A DNA stretch of 54,756 nt from Streptococcaceae bacterium (lineage in GTDB: Bacteria > Bacillota > Bacilli > Lactobacillales > Streptococcaceae): contig JAISXW010000017.1 in NCBI GenBank assembly GCA_031270325.1, forward strand, positions 1 to 54,756, written 5' to 3'. Positions 1 through 9,867 of this stretch are shown piece by piece. The notes below the pieces were generated by a model. It made no database searches. It was not told the origin of the DNA and was given only the letters and a program-made list of their open reading frames with translations. Every line of letters begins with the position of its first letter. Position 1 is the first letter of the stretch. Position numbers and translations under genes: made by a program.

Positions 1-188
1 AAATTTAAGGACTTCAAAAGCTGGATCAGGTCTAGTTGAGCAGATTGATCAATATCATAATAGCGGTATCCAGTGAAATCATCGATGATTCTAGGCATCA
101 AGAGGCCTTTTTCTTCATAGTGACGTAATGCTTGAACAGAGATATTATTGAGTTTGGCCATCTCTCCGATTTGTATTTTTTTTAACAT
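1..188 (-). CDS. MerR family transcriptional regulator (N-terminal part, runs off the window)
   Basis: The first 62 codons are present. The translation begins MLKKIQIGEMAKLNNIS and continues VQALRHYEEKGLL, followed by a GYRYYD segment. This is the MerR winged helix-turn-helix: recognition helix, then the conserved Tyr-x-x-x-Gly-Leu and Tyr-Arg-Tyr-Tyr wing. The start ATG at 186-188 is preceded on the minus strand by a GGGGGAA ribosome site. The effector domain lies outside the window, so the ligand cannot be told. It is divergent from the WxL locus at 591 and could regulate itself or that locus, but that is only inferred from position. Confidence 0.85.
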   Translation of the reverse strand, partial: MLKKIQIGEMAKLNNISVQALRHYEEKGLLMPRIIDDFTGYRYYDIDQSAQLDLIQLLKSLN

Positions 189-590
189 CTTCAATTCCCC
201 CTTGACTCTATAGTTATTATAGACATTATACTACAATTAGTAAAATAATCAAACGGAAAATGAAAAAAAACAAAAATAGTGAAAAGTTCTCTCAAAAAAG
301 TATATTATGGAAGTATAATGAGTAATGTGTAACTAAAAAATGACCACAGCACCTATAACTCCCTTTTAAAGAGGGTAAGTGGTGGCGGACAGAGTGAAAA
401 GTTTCAGGTGGCTATCGTCGTAGTAGATAGGGTGATGGCGCTGATTTCAACTGCTGATATTGACATCGCATCACAAGTCTCACACTTAACTGGCTAGATG
501 ATGAGGTAGGCGATAAGTTACGACTGATAATAAAACAACAAAGCAAACAGATTTTAATAAAGACCAATAAAATGAGAAAGGAGGCGTACA
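189..590 (+). promoter_or_regulatory. Intergenic region with a promoter-like site and long leader before the WxL locus
   Basis: No gene is seen here. A TATAAT lies at 314-319 without a convincing -35 box. If used, it gives a leader of roughly 265 nt before the ATG at 591. The leader contains a CCCTTT/AAAGAGGG stem near 360-376 and several GT-rich segments. No known riboswitch class was recognised. AAAGGAGG sits just before 591. Confidence 0.35.
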
Positions 591-3500
591 ATGATTAAGC
601 GGAGAGGCATTAAGTGTATAGTAGGTATTTGTTTAGTGATAGTGGCGCTATTTTTTGCAAAACCTGAGCAGATGGGTCGTGTCTTTGCGTCGAATACGAT
701 ATCGGAGACTGCGATATTGAGCGAGCCACTGTTTGTCAATAACGTGATCGTTAAGCCGAATGCGCTGTTACTTAAATCAACTATACTAGACGAAAGCGAA
801 GACACCCCTAGTCCGAGGCTGCTGGCGCTGCCTAGTATCCCAACTGATAGGCTCGTCGTGACGGTCGATAGCTGGAATGATTACAAATATGCGGTCACTC
901 ATCCAGAAGTTGGCAAGGTGATTCTAGGGAGTGATCTGATAGCCAATAGTACTTTTGGTTTATCGGGTTCCAACCATCAGGTTTCGGAACCTACTGGCAA
1001 TCCTGACTTGCAGGCGCTATGGGCTGGGGATACGGATGCGGGAGTTAGAAATACGCGTGTTTCAGCTGGGATTGTCAGCGATATGATCGTTGACGGGGGG
1101 GGGCATACTATTACCCAATATGCAGATGCTTCCGCAGCAGATGCTTCAAATACGGCCTCGCTGAATTTCACACGACTAGGCGCGATCGCGAGTGCGCGAT
1201 CACTCTATGTCCAAAACTTGAATTTAGTTAATAGTTATTCTGGTACCGCCAGTCGAACGAACGTCCCTTTGAGCTCTTATTTTGGAGTGGGGAACTTGGC
1301 AACTTCTGGGGCAACGGACGGTGCGAATTGGCAGATTTATTTTGATCAGGTCAGCGTTTTAAATAATGGCCAGTCAGCTAATAATAGCTCAAGTCCCTAT
1401 GGGCTGATTGACTTGCCAGCGGCAGATGTTTTTCTGAGTGGGACTTGTGACTTTTATCGGACCATGCACTCAACGCAACGTGGTGCGGCGACAACCGATA
1501 CTTTTGCCTTTATCCGTGCCAATACCTTGACCATCGGCAATGATCAAGGTCCGACCAAGATTACAGGGACATCCCTTGATGGGACTTTCTTTTATGCCAG
1601 TAACAGCACCAGCCGATTTATCAGTCAGGGGCAGGAGACAGAGGTTGAACTCACGACTTCAAATGCCGGCGCTGATAGCACGTCATTGATTGTTGCAAAA
1701 GAGGCCAATATCGCAGGAAAAACCTTTAAGGCGACAACACCAGCCAGCTTTTATAGATCAATGTTAGAAGATGCTAGCCTGAGTTTTGCGGGAGATGTCA
1801 GTGCTGCTCTGACCATCGGCCAACAACTCTTTGTTTCAGCAGCTGCATTAGACACCATTCCTAACGGAGGGATTACCGTTAATGCTAGGCGGGGGTCGAC
1901 TTTTGCTCTAACAGATGGTGCCTCACTCAAGGTGGTCAATAGCGCCACGAATAACCTGCGTTATCCTCTTCTTAACGTCCAATACGTCCGGATCGGTGGC
2001 AAAAGTCTTGAAGTCACTTCTAATCGCCTCTTTTATGGTCCTGAGATTGCAGGCGACGCCACCCATGCAGCTGCCACGGATGGCTCAGAGCTGACCTTTA
2101 GCTCTGGCGTCAAGGCGACCTTTGATTCGACCGGTACGATTATTCGAACGGCGCAGACTCTAGCACCGACAGCGACAGGTGTACCGGACAACACCTATGC
2201 TGGCTTTAAGCTAACAGCGACTGGATCAGGGACAGAGGTAGTCCTAAATTCGACCTTGTCAGCTAATGATCTTACACCAGAGTATAATGGTGGCGAAAGT
2301 TCTCTGATTCAAATCAATCTTAAACGAGGTCAAAATGGGAATAGCTATCAAGGTAGTTTGGATATCAATGATCAGGCACGTTTTCAGATTAATTCCCAAG
2401 GGGCTTCTGATGGCAAGGCGGCCAATAGCTATATGGCTCATGCCAACTACTATTATGCGACAGTGGATAATGCCGCCTTTGAGATCAATCAAAATGGAGA
2501 TTCTCACAATGGGCATTCCAATATCTTTCGGTATTACTACTCGGGAAACTCTGGCTTTAATGTCAAAAACAACGGCGTTGTGAGGTTCATCAAAACAGCG
2601 GATGCAGCCCCGGGATCATCCGGGATCCGCTTTACAGGGAATGGTAATCAGATTAACATTACAGATGGCAGTAGTTTTTATCTAGAAAACGATTATGCCA
2701 AGACAACTGGTAAGGACGCAGGTCAAAATGGCGATACAGGTTCCACGGATAATAGCGCAGCTATCGTTTTCCCATCAGATACTGATCAGGGAGATCCATG
2801 TAGCTTTAATGTCACGGGTAAGGACTCAGTCATCAAACTCTTAGTCTCTGGCCCAATCATTGACGCAGCCAGATCGGTTGATTTTAACATTGGCCCCAAG
2901 GCAACCATTGAGGCGATCGGGAAGACAGCAGGGGGTCCCTTGATTTCGAGTTATAGCGGAAGAGTAAGACTGATGATTGACAGTCCCCTCTATTACAATC
3001 TCCAAAATAATGCGACTCCCCAAAATACTTTAGGGGGCCTCAATACACTTGCTGCTAGAAGTAGACAAATGTTGGTATCGACACGATCTGCGGATAATGC
3101 CTTATCCCAAGGAAATGTTTTGTCACTAACAGATGCGACGTTATCCGTCTGGTATCGAAGTGTCTTTAATGGGATGGACGGATCAGCAACGAATGCGACG
3201 ACCACAACACAAGCGAACAATCTGAGCAGTAGTTCCAATCGACTCACGCTCAACAAACAAAATATCCAGCTAAGTGGCACAGTTTTTCAAACGGTTGACT
3301 CTGCCTCCAATACCTATTTTGACTCAGATCCCAACTATGGTGTCGGATTGAATAAGTTTGCCAGAATTTCGGGAAATGCTGTACCGCCCAGAGTCTCCTG
3401 GGTGCATCAGCCGACTGATGCTGATCAGGCAGCCTATGTTCAAATCGAAGTTTTTGATGGCTTTGACAGTTATGGGGTATATAGTTATCGCAAGGCATTA

Positions 3501-5150
3501 CCGGGAGAAGTGCACCTCATAGCTAAGATTGGGGATCAAATGCGAGGTACTGATGCGGCAGGTCTAGCCACAGAAAATATCAATCTTTATGGTACGGATG
3601 TCGAAGGTGTCGTGAAAATCCCTAGCGCTAGTGGTGGCTACCTGACGGCTGGCGATCAAGTTCGAGTGATTAAGCTCTGGCAAGGCGATGCGACTTATGA
3701 TTCTGATATGGTGTCAGTAGCATGGACGGATAATCCGATCACAGATGATGAAATCGAAGCCAATCAGGCATTGGGACCAACTGCGACCACGATCGATATG
3801 ACACCACCGACGACTCAGGTCAATTCGCCGATTAACGGTATTTCCAATATCTCTACTAGTCTATCCTTTACCCAAAGTGAACTGCAAACGATCTTTCTCA
3901 AGGTCAATCACAACACCATGTGGCAGGACAGTTGGGAGGTAGCTGTAGGGACAGATCAGAAAAATCTAAGTCGCTATCTGACGGCTGGCGATCAAATTCA
4001 GATTTATAGTAAGGACTATGTGGATAATACCGCCTATCAAACGCCTACACAAGGTGTCGACATTACCGGTGTCTTTCCCGGATATCAAGACGATAGCATA
4101 AGTGCGAGGGGTAATCTGGTCGCGGCCTTTGGTAGTAATGCAGCTTACCACGATTTACCAATCATGGAGGCTGTACCAATCACGGTCTTAGATGCCCTTC
4201 CTTATCCTCATGCTGACCAAACGATCGTCGGGATTTATCGGGGAGGTAGTCCCATCCCAACACAAACAGCCCCACAAGTGGGCGATGTCATCCGCTATGA
4301 GATAGGGATTGAAAATACTAACACCAATCCGGATGCCAACTGGCAGGATGTCATTGTCACTAATTTACTGCCCAAACTATTAGCAGAACCTCAAACGATT
4401 AAACTAGACGGCACGACAGTAACAGCCGAGCAATACATGATCTTAGACAATACTGACCCCTCTACGATGGCTGACTTTCCTCAGATCCTCAAAGTGACTG
4501 TCGGAGATGTGACACATCAGGTGCCTAAGACCCTGACTTTTGAGGCTGTTATCACAGAGGCAGCTATTGGAAAAGCCATTGAGAACACGGTTCAATTGAC
4601 AGGTGGGACGGGCCGGATGCAGGATGCGATGACCAAAGCGCTGGATCCTTTTGGAGAAGAGGCGGAGCTGACGGCACCTATTGAGGCGACAGCCACGACT
4701 GCTGGCAAGTATCAGGTCGTGATAGGGGCTTTGAGCTTCGGGTCTTATCCTAGAGTATTGGATTTTGGTATCAAAAGAGGCACGCAACAGACAGTCGAGT
4801 ATCGAGCGACGACTGATAGAGACCTTGCCATTCTAGATACCCGAGAAAGCGGTCAAAAGACTAGCTGGGATTTGAAACTCAAGATGACGCAACCCTTTAC
4901 GAATTCGAGTGGCAAGGTCTTGTCAAATGTACTCTATTTTAGAGATGGCAGTCAGGATCAGCTGATCAGTGCGGCTGATAGTATCCTCCATCAGGAAGCT
5001 GAGTCTCACAGCGCAAGTAAGGTCGAAAAAAACTTGACCAATATTTGGGGAACTAGCAAGTACTTTGTGATGAAACTTTTCGCAGGTAAGATTCCAGATG
5101 ACGGTACCTTTACGGCTGAGTTGACTTGGACCTTATCAACTGTGCCATAG
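591..5150 (+). CDS. Giant WxL-domain surface protein with beta-helix-like repeats
   Basis: A 1519-residue secreted protein. Residues 1-34 form a signal peptide: basic MIKRRGIK start, hydrophobic core, and a small-residue end near VFAS. The long middle (about 90-1000) is rich in Ser, Thr, Asn and short beta-strand-like repeats, as in pectate-lyase-like beta-helix surface proteins. Residues about 1245-1360 look like a DUF11-type domain (VGDVIRYEIGIENTN). The last 150 or so residues form a WxL domain with the WDL motif (SWDLKLKM) and the terminal ELTWTLSTVP. WxL domains attach non-covalently to peptidoglycan, so the likely place is the cell wall and the likely role adhesion or polysaccharide contact; both roles are inferred. 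A strong AAAGGAGG supports the start. It heads the WxL cluster. Confidence 0.88.
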   Translation: MIKRRGIKCIVGICLVIVALFFAKPEQMGRVFASNTISETAILSEPLFVNNVIVKPNALLLKSTILDESEDTPSPRLLALPSIPTDRLVVTVDSWNDYKYAVTHPEVGKVILGSDLIANSTFGLSGSNHQVSEPTGNPDLQALWAGDTDAGVRNTRVSAGIVSDMIVDGGGHTITQYADASAADASNTASLNFTRLGAIASARSLYVQNLNLVNSYSGTASRTNVPLSSYFGVGNLATSGATDGANWQIYFDQVSVLNNGQSANNSSSPYGLIDLPAADVFLSGTCDFYRTMHSTQRGAATTDTFAFIRANTLTIGNDQGPTKITGTSLDGTFFYASNSTSRFISQGQETEVELTTSNAGADSTSLIVAKEANIAGKTFKATTPASFYRSMLEDASLSFAGDVSAALTIGQQLFVSAAALDTIPNGGITVNARRGSTFALTDGASLKVVNSATNNLRYPLLNVQYVRIGGKSLEVTSNRLFYGPEIAGDATHAAATDGSELTFSSGVKATFDSTGTIIRTAQTLAPTATGVPDNTYAGFKLTATGSGTEVVLNSTLSANDLTPEYNGGESSLIQINLKRGQNGNSYQGSLDINDQARFQINSQGASDGKAANSYMAHANYYYATVDNAAFEINQNGDSHNGHSNIFRYYYSGNSGFNVKNNGVVRFIKTADAAPGSSGIRFTGNGNQINITDGSSFYLENDYAKTTGKDAGQNGDTGSTDNSAAIVFPSDTDQGDPCSFNVTGKDSVIKLLVSGPIIDAARSVDFNIGPKATIEAIGKTAGGPLISSYSGRVRLMIDSPLYYNLQNNATPQNTLGGLNTLAARSRQMLVSTRSADNALSQGNVLSLTDATLSVWYRSVFNGMDGSATNATTTTQANNLSSSSNRLTLNKQNIQLSGTVFQTVDSASNTYFDSDPNYGVGLNKFARISGNAVPPRVSWVHQPTDADQAAYVQIEVFDGFDSYGVYSYRKALPGEVHLIAKIGDQMRGTDAAGLATENINLYGTDVEGVVKIPSASGGYLTAGDQVRVIKLWQGDATYDSDMVSVAWTDNPITDDEIEANQALGPTATTIDMTPPTTQVNSPINGISNISTSLSFTQSELQTIFLKVNHNTMWQDSWEVAVGTDQKNLSRYLTAGDQIQIYSKDYVDNTAYQTPTQGVDITGVFPGYQDDSISARGNLVAAFGSNAAYHDLPIMEAVPITVLDALPYPHADQTIVGIYRGGSPIPTQTAPQVGDVIRYEIGIENTNTNPDANWQDVIVTNLLPKLLAEPQTIKLDGTTVTAEQYMILDNTDPSTMADFPQILKVTVGDVTHQVPKTLTFEAVITEAAIGKAIENTVQLTGGTGRMQDAMTKALDPFGEEAELTAPIEATATTAGKYQVVIGALSFGSYPRVLDFGIKRGTQQTVEYRATTDRDLAILDTRESGQKTSWDLKLKMTQPFTNSSGKVLSNVLYFRDGSQDQLISAADSILHQEAESHSASKVEKNLTNIWGTSKYFVMKLFAGKIPDDGTFTAELTWTLSTVP

Positions 5151-5176
5151 CAATCAACTCGCTTACGAAAAAGCGC

Positions 5177-5204
5177 TTGACTCTATACTTACCATAGGTA
5201 ATAA
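5177..5204 (+). promoter_or_regulatory. Possible promoter for the small surface protein and second WxL gene
   Basis: TTGACT at 5177-5182 and TAATAA at 5199-5204 are separated by 16 bp, in the gap after the giant WxL gene. Confidence 0.4.
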
Positions 5205-5300
5205 ACTAAGGCTGTAGATAGGAATACTTCCTTTCAGTCAAAAAGTTTTAAAAATAGTCATAGCAACTAACAGAAAATGAAACTTTTAAGGAGATTGTCT

Positions 5301-5771
5301 ATGAGACGATATCAACTCAATGTCCCTAGAGGGCGAGGGTCACCACATTATTTGAGACGAGGCAGGACTATCCATCAAATTAGCGCTCAGTCGCTTGTGC
5401 CAGCCAAACGATTGATGACTATCTGTCTTATCTGCTTGTTCGGTCTGCTATTCGTGTTCGGTCCAACTAAAGCCTTAGCTGCCACTTCCTATGGTGGTTT
5501 AGTAGTGACAGAAAAAGAGGTCAAACCTCGACTGCCAGTCCCTTCCGATGCTAGTGTTCCAGTTAAAGATCAAAAGTTGAAGATATCAGACACATATGAA
5601 CTCCCTAATATGGGAGAAGTCGTCTTATCCTCCTTATCCATGCTGGGTGTTTTGATCTTTCTTACGATATTGATCTATCTCTTGTTTTGTAAGAAGCAGA
5701 AAGATAGGCGTGAGGCGGATCAAATCAGCTGCGGTACCGTCAGATCGACTAGAGGGGAGGGAATCAAATGA
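5301..5771 (+). CDS. Small surface protein with degenerate sortase signal (LPNMG)
   Basis: About 156 residues from the ATG at 5301, chosen because AAGGAGA at 5288-5294 fits it; an in-frame ATG at 5277 lies upstream of that ribosome site. The order is a basic start, a hydrophobic signal segment (ICLICLFGLLFVFG) ending near ALA-ATS, about 50 polar residues, then ELPNMGE, a hydrophobic membrane span and a basic KKQKDRR tail. That is a sortase cell-wall sorting signal, except that the Thr of LPxTG is Met. WxL loci usually carry one short LPxTG protein next to the WxL genes, so this is its counterpart. Sortase may not cut it, which would leave it a membrane protein. It overlaps the next gene by 4 bases. 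Confidence 0.75.
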   Translation: MRRYQLNVPRGRGSPHYLRRGRTIHQISAQSLVPAKRLMTICLICLFGLLFVFGPTKALAATSYGGLVVTEKEVKPRLPVPSDASVPVKDQKLKISDTYELPNMGEVVLSSLSMLGVLIFLTILIYLLFCKKQKDRREADQISCGTVRSTRGEGIK

Positions 5772-6643
5772 AAGCGACTCGATCTACGCGCCATCGGGCA
5801 GAAAAAGCTCCGGTTTTCCAATTTGCTGGCATGGTCCTTTTCTTGCTAGTATCCCTCGTACTCACGACACCTAGTGCTGCTCAGAGTGTCACAGAAGGGG
5901 GGGCAGGGCGAGTTCAGTTTGTCGACGGGAATGAGGCGTTTACGACTTACCCTGAAGATCCGACCCAAGTGGTCGATCCGGGACGAGGGGATAGTGAAGA
6001 AGGTGATTTACGTCTTGATTATGTCCCTTACCTGATCTTTGATCAAACGAAAGTCGGAACAGGTACAACTCAACTCACGGCGCATGCCCAATACTATGCA
6101 GATGGGCATACTCCCACGGGCAATTTTGCCCAGGTGACCGATGCCAGGCGAGATAGCTCTGGCTGGGTGCTCAGTGTGACTCAGGAGACTGCCTTTACTC
6201 ATGAGAGTCAAAAAGACCAAACGCTTAAAGGAACAGTTCTCTCTATCGGCCATATCTGGACGAATTCGATCTGGTTGACATCACAGACGACTGGTGAGCC
6301 GCGTATCGACAAAGATCGAATTGACCTCACGCCCGGTAAGTCTTGCATCATAGCCAAGGCTGGAGAAAATGCGGGTCATGGTCGATGGAGCATCGCCTTT
6401 GGCTCAACAGGTCAGACACAAAGAGGAGGAGAACAGACCGTTTGGCCTCAGTATTATTTGGATAAGACCCCAGTCTTACTCAAAGATAGCCACCCAGTCA
6501 TCCAGAGTTACGGCTATGATGTTAGTCAGCAACAGGCCTACTACAATACGGCCATCACCCTCATCATACCAGCCCAAAAAGAAAACCTAGCGGCTGGTGT
6601 TTATCATACCAGTCTCCTTTGGCGGCTGGTAGCTGCCCCCTAG
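5768..6643 (+). CDS. WxL domain surface protein
   Basis: A 291-residue secreted protein with a signal peptide (hydrophobic MVLFLLVSLVLTTPSAAQ after a basic start). It has the two WxL marks: SGWVLSVTQ in the middle (W-V-L) and YHTSLLWRLVAAP at the C-terminus, the YxxxLxWxLxxxP pattern. Proteins of this family bind peptidoglycan through this domain and form complexes with DUF916/DUF3324 proteins, such as the one encoded at 8034. The start overlaps the previous stop by 4 bases (ATGA), so translation is probably coupled. A GGGGAGGG ribosome site lies just upstream. Length is typical of the larger WxL proteins. Confidence 0.88.
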   Translation: MKATRSTRHRAEKAPVFQFAGMVLFLLVSLVLTTPSAAQSVTEGGAGRVQFVDGNEAFTTYPEDPTQVVDPGRGDSEEGDLRLDYVPYLIFDQTKVGTGTTQLTAHAQYYADGHTPTGNFAQVTDARRDSSGWVLSVTQETAFTHESQKDQTLKGTVLSIGHIWTNSIWLTSQTTGEPRIDKDRIDLTPGKSCIIAKAGENAGHGRWSIAFGSTGQTQRGGEQTVWPQYYLDKTPVLLKDSHPVIQSYGYDVSQQQAYYNTAITLIIPAQKENLAAGVYHTSLLWRLVAAP

Positions 6644-6851
6644 ATTTAGGTCAGGCGCAAAGCGAGACACACTGCGATAAAAAACGTCTCATTGGAAGAA
6701 AAAAGATTAGCATCTGATGAGTGAGAAAACAGTGCAAAGCACACAAGTGACAGATGACTTAGATGGTCAAAAATAGGTACCTCTAAGACAATCGCCTTAC
6801 ACGATAAAGCCCTATCCAAAGGGTGGGAACAAACCAAAAGGAGAAAAGAAT

Positions 6852-7835
6852 ATGAAAACAAAAACAAAACTTTATGCGGGGCTCTTTCTAGGAGCTTTGG
6901 CGCTGACGACTTTTGCATCAGCTACAGTTCGTGCGGAAGATAGTCCAACGCCTAGAAATGGTATAGGAACGATTACCTTTGATAATGATGGTGCGGCTAA
7001 CGGCGGCGTGGTGGGGATAGGTGTTGCGCCACTAGATCCTGATAATATGGATACTTTTGTGGATCCAGTAGATGGAAATAAAGCTGGGATAAAGGATGGC
7101 TTGCTCACAATCGACGAAATTACTAATCTGCGCTTCACCTACTACAAAGATGCCAATGATGACTTACAACTAGCAACAAATAAAAAACAAGTAGGGAGTA
7201 CACAGTTTGCACGGACTTACTATGCTGCGAATGTGTTAGCCTATGATATTGCTGTCAATAGCGAAGGGGTACCTAGAACTTGGGGTGTCACTGATAATTG
7301 GGGTTATTTGTATCAAACAGATACTGGTACAATTCAATCCGACGCAACGCCAGTGGATTTAGAAGCTGCGAATGTGCACAAACGCTATGTGCCCAACTAT
7401 GTCCAAGTGACCGATAACCGCATAGCTGGCGCACAAAAATGGAAATTGTCCGCCAAACTCGAGAAACAATTTAGGACTGGAGAACAAGGGAGCGATAAAA
7501 TCCTCAAGGGTGCAAGCATTGCCTATTCTAGTCTAGCGGTTAAAACAGTGACAAGCAATACAAGTAGTGCACCAACATTAACTAATGCTACGTTTACTTT
7601 AACAAGTGATGCAACTGCAGCGTCAGATGTATCACAAGGCACCCCACCAAGTGTTGAGGTGATGAGCGCAACGACTGAGCAAGGTTTGGGTACTTGGGTG
7701 CTCGCCTTTGGTACAGAAACTAATGATACAGAAGGCAGCAATGGGGCGGTGGCACTGACTGTTCCAGCTGGTCAAGTCTTTAGCGATAAAGAATATACAG
7801 CCCAGATTCAATGGACTTTGGAAGCGGTTGCCTAA
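6852..7835 (+). CDS. WxL domain surface protein
   Basis: A 327-residue secreted protein. The signal peptide starts MKTKTKLYAGLFLG and is probably cut after VRA. The body is rich in Ala, Thr, Asn and Asp. The first WxL mark is QKWKLSAKLEK (W-K-L) and the second is YTAQIQWTLEAVA at the extreme C-terminus. This is the classical single-domain WxL type, expected to be wall-bound. A GGAG ribosome site lies before the ATG. The gap of about 210 bp from the previous WxL gene shows no gene. It lies directly before the DUF916 gene, the usual neighbour for this family. Confidence 0.9.
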   Translation: MKTKTKLYAGLFLGALALTTFASATVRAEDSPTPRNGIGTITFDNDGAANGGVVGIGVAPLDPDNMDTFVDPVDGNKAGIKDGLLTIDEITNLRFTYYKDANDDLQLATNKKQVGSTQFARTYYAANVLAYDIAVNSEGVPRTWGVTDNWGYLYQTDTGTIQSDATPVDLEAANVHKRYVPNYVQVTDNRIAGAQKWKLSAKLEKQFRTGEQGSDKILKGASIAYSSLAVKTVTSNTSSAPTLTNATFTLTSDATAASDVSQGTPPSVEVMSATTEQGLGTWVLAFGTETNDTEGSNGAVALTVPAGQVFSDKEYTAQIQWTLEAVA

Positions 7836-7891
7836 GCGCAGAACCATGCCTTGTTTAGCCAGAAACTGGAATTGCTATTTAATCACGTGTG

Positions 7892-7912
7892 AGCTCAAGT
7901 GATACTTGAGCT
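7892..7912 (+). terminator. Hairpin after the third WxL gene, possible weak terminator
   Basis: AGCTCAAGT and ACTTGAGCT pair perfectly over 9 bp around a GAT loop, about 55 bp after the stop. The T-run behind it is poor, so termination is uncertain. Confidence 0.4.
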
Positions 7913-7974
7913 TATGCTTGTTTAAGTCGATGACCTCTTAGTTATGGTTCGACTAACTCTTTTTGCGTGACGAG

Positions 7975-7983
7975 TGTTATAAT
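7975..7983 (+). promoter_or_regulatory. Extended -10 promoter for the DUF916 gene
   Basis: TGTTATAAT matches the TGnTATAAT extended -10 form, about 50 bp before the start at 8034. No clear -35 box is seen at 17 bp spacing. Confidence 0.55.
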
Positions 7984-8033
7984 AGAAACAGAAATCAAAT
8001 TAAGCAAAACGAGAGAGTAAAGGAGTATTTTTT

Positions 8034-9206
8034 ATGACGACAAACATGATTCAGTATTTGAGGAGACGGGAGAAGGGTGCCTACCTTTGGGTCGCCATAC
8101 TCTTTCTTATCGGTTTAGTTTTGGCTGCTCCTGTCTTTGCGGATGATGCAGGAGGTGGGCTGGATGGTGGCAGTGCGACTGGTTTTACCTATCAGGTCTA
8201 CTATCCAGATAATCAAATCGAAAAGACGGGCTATTACTATCTCCGGACGACTCCGGGTCTCAAGCAAGACCTGACTTTAGAGCTGAAAAATTCTGGGAAT
8301 CAACCCATTACGATTGACTTGGATTTTAATAGTACCAAGACCAATGCCAATGGAGTTTTAGAGTATGGTAAGACAGGACTAAAAGCAGATGCTTCTCTCA
8401 AATATGACATCACAAAGCTTGTCAACTATCCGAAAAAGGTCGACCTGGCAGGCGGTGAGACCAAAAAAATAACGCTCACCGTTTCTGCTCCTGATGCCAG
8501 CTATAATGGGATCATCCTAGGAGGCTTGGAGCTTAAAAAAGAAATTAAACCGAGTAAACAAGCTAACAAGACGACAGGTGTCGTCAATCGCTATGCTTAT
8601 ATGATTGCTGTCGTGCTCAGAGAGCAGGACACTAAAATCGCAAAAAATATGGCATTGAATCAGGTCTTTGCAGGTCAGAGTAATTTTCGCAATGCCATTA
8701 TGATTGATTTATCCAACACTCAGCCTGAAATTCTAGAACCCTTGACCATCCAAGCGGAGATCATGGGCAAGACCAGTGATGAAGTGCTCTATGAGACGCA
8801 AAAGACTGGTATGCGGATGGCACCCAATACTAACATCGTCTTTCCTGTCAGTCTCGATGGGGAAAAGATGAAAGCAGGGACATATCGTGCCCATATCGTT
8901 GCGACATCAGATGAGAGTCGCTGGGAGTGGACGGAAACTTTTAAGATCTCGGCTGAGACCGCAGATAAGTATAACCGTGAAGATCTGGGTCTAGTTCAGA
9001 CTCGGTCAATCAATTGGCCCTTGATTGCGGGTATCATTTTCGCTTTGCTCTTAGCTTTCTTCCTAATTTTTGTGATTTTACATCGTCGAAATCAAAAGAA
9101 AGAGGAAAAGTTAGAGGCTCAGATGCAAGCTGAGACGCAAGGCTTGGTGGCGGACTCAAAAGATCAAGTACCTGATCAGGAGGTAAAGGAGGAAGAGCAT
9201 GACTAA
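8034..9206 (+). CDS. DUF916/DUF3324 WxL-interacting protein
   Basis: 390 residues. There is a signal peptide (GAYLWVAILFLIGLVLAAPVFA), then a DUF916 domain (TYQVYYPDNQ onward, with LRTTPGLKQDLTLELKN and ITLTVSAPD), then a DUF3324 domain from about residue 200. A membrane span (WPLIAGIIFALLLAFFLIF) near 325-345 leads into a charged cytoplasmic tail rich in Lys and Glu. In the family this protein is membrane-anchored, binds WxL proteins and contacts peptidoglycan outside the cell. AAAGGAG precedes the ATG. The end overlaps the next gene by 8 bases, so the following membrane protein is probably made with it. Confidence 0.92.
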   Translation: MTTNMIQYLRRREKGAYLWVAILFLIGLVLAAPVFADDAGGGLDGGSATGFTYQVYYPDNQIEKTGYYYLRTTPGLKQDLTLELKNSGNQPITIDLDFNSTKTNANGVLEYGKTGLKADASLKYDITKLVNYPKKVDLAGGETKKITLTVSAPDASYNGIILGGLELKKEIKPSKQANKTTGVVNRYAYMIAVVLREQDTKIAKNMALNQVFAGQSNFRNAIMIDLSNTQPEILEPLTIQAEIMGKTSDEVLYETQKTGMRMAPNTNIVFPVSLDGEKMKAGTYRAHIVATSDESRWEWTETFKISAETADKYNREDLGLVQTRSINWPLIAGIIFALLLAFFLIFVILHRRNQKKEEKLEAQMQAETQGLVADSKDQVPDQEVKEEEHD

Positions 9207-9858
9207 GATTGATTGGATCTTTATCGTTGCTGCTATCTTTATCGCTATCTTTATCTTTTGTTTTGGCTATGCCCTATATGCGTGTGGTCGTGCTAAAAAA
9301 GAAGCACGTTATTTACAGGTGCATCCCTTGTCTAGCTCGGCACAGCAAAATCTGGCGCTCAACCGAAACGCTCGGGACAAAGGTCGTTATTTGCTAGGTG
9401 GGATTATTTCTTTGCTGCTTTTGACGCTAACAATCGGTGGTGTGGGTTATTTCGCTTATCTAGAAACAACCCAGCTCAAGGTGGGGGATCTGACTGCCGT
9501 CTCTAATGGTTATTATTATGATCAAGATATCAAAGCGCTCCTGTCTAAGGCAAAAGCAGGAAATTTGACCGAGGGTGACCAAAAACAGCTTTCTTTTCTT
9601 ACGGATCGCCTAGCAGCTTATAGTGTCCTGAGAGCAAATGAAAATCTGAGCGAGCGTGCACAGCTGACACTTAACCACTACTATACTGCCTTGACAGATT
9701 TGGGTATAAATGTCCATGGACATGCTAAAGCTTATGGGACAGATCCGAAAACACAGCAGCTGATCGACCACCTCCTAGATCGTGTGGCAAAACGTGAAAA
9801 AGATGTTCTAACGAGCTTTGATATAAACGCACAAACCTTAGCTAAGCGTAAAGAGTAG
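9199..9858 (+). CDS. Membrane protein of unknown function in the WxL operon
   Basis: 219 residues with two membrane spans: one at the very N-terminus (WIFIVAAIFIAIFIFCFGY) and one near residue 65-85 (LLGGIISLLLLTLTIGG). The remaining 130 residues are mainly helical and probably lie outside the cell. I do not recognise the family. It overlaps the DUF916 gene by 8 bases and has a strong GGAGGAAGAG ribosome site, and the signal-peptidase-like gene follows after 9 bases, so the three are almost certainly co-transcribed. By context it could help assemble or display WxL proteins. Confidence 0.8.
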   Translation: MTKIDWIFIVAAIFIAIFIFCFGYALYACGRAKKEARYLQVHPLSSSAQQNLALNRNARDKGRYLLGGIISLLLLTLTIGGVGYFAYLETTQLKVGDLTAVSNGYYYDQDIKALLSKAKAGNLTEGDQKQLSFLTDRLAAYSVLRANENLSERAQLTLNHYYTALTDLGINVHGHAKAYGTDPKTQQLIDHLLDRVAKREKDVLTSFDINAQTLAKRKE

Positions 9859-9867
9859 GTTAGACGG

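Noticed and set aside
320-590. Leader of the giant WxL gene as a known riboswitch
   Set aside because: No conserved core of a known class could be found by eye; only weak stems are seen.
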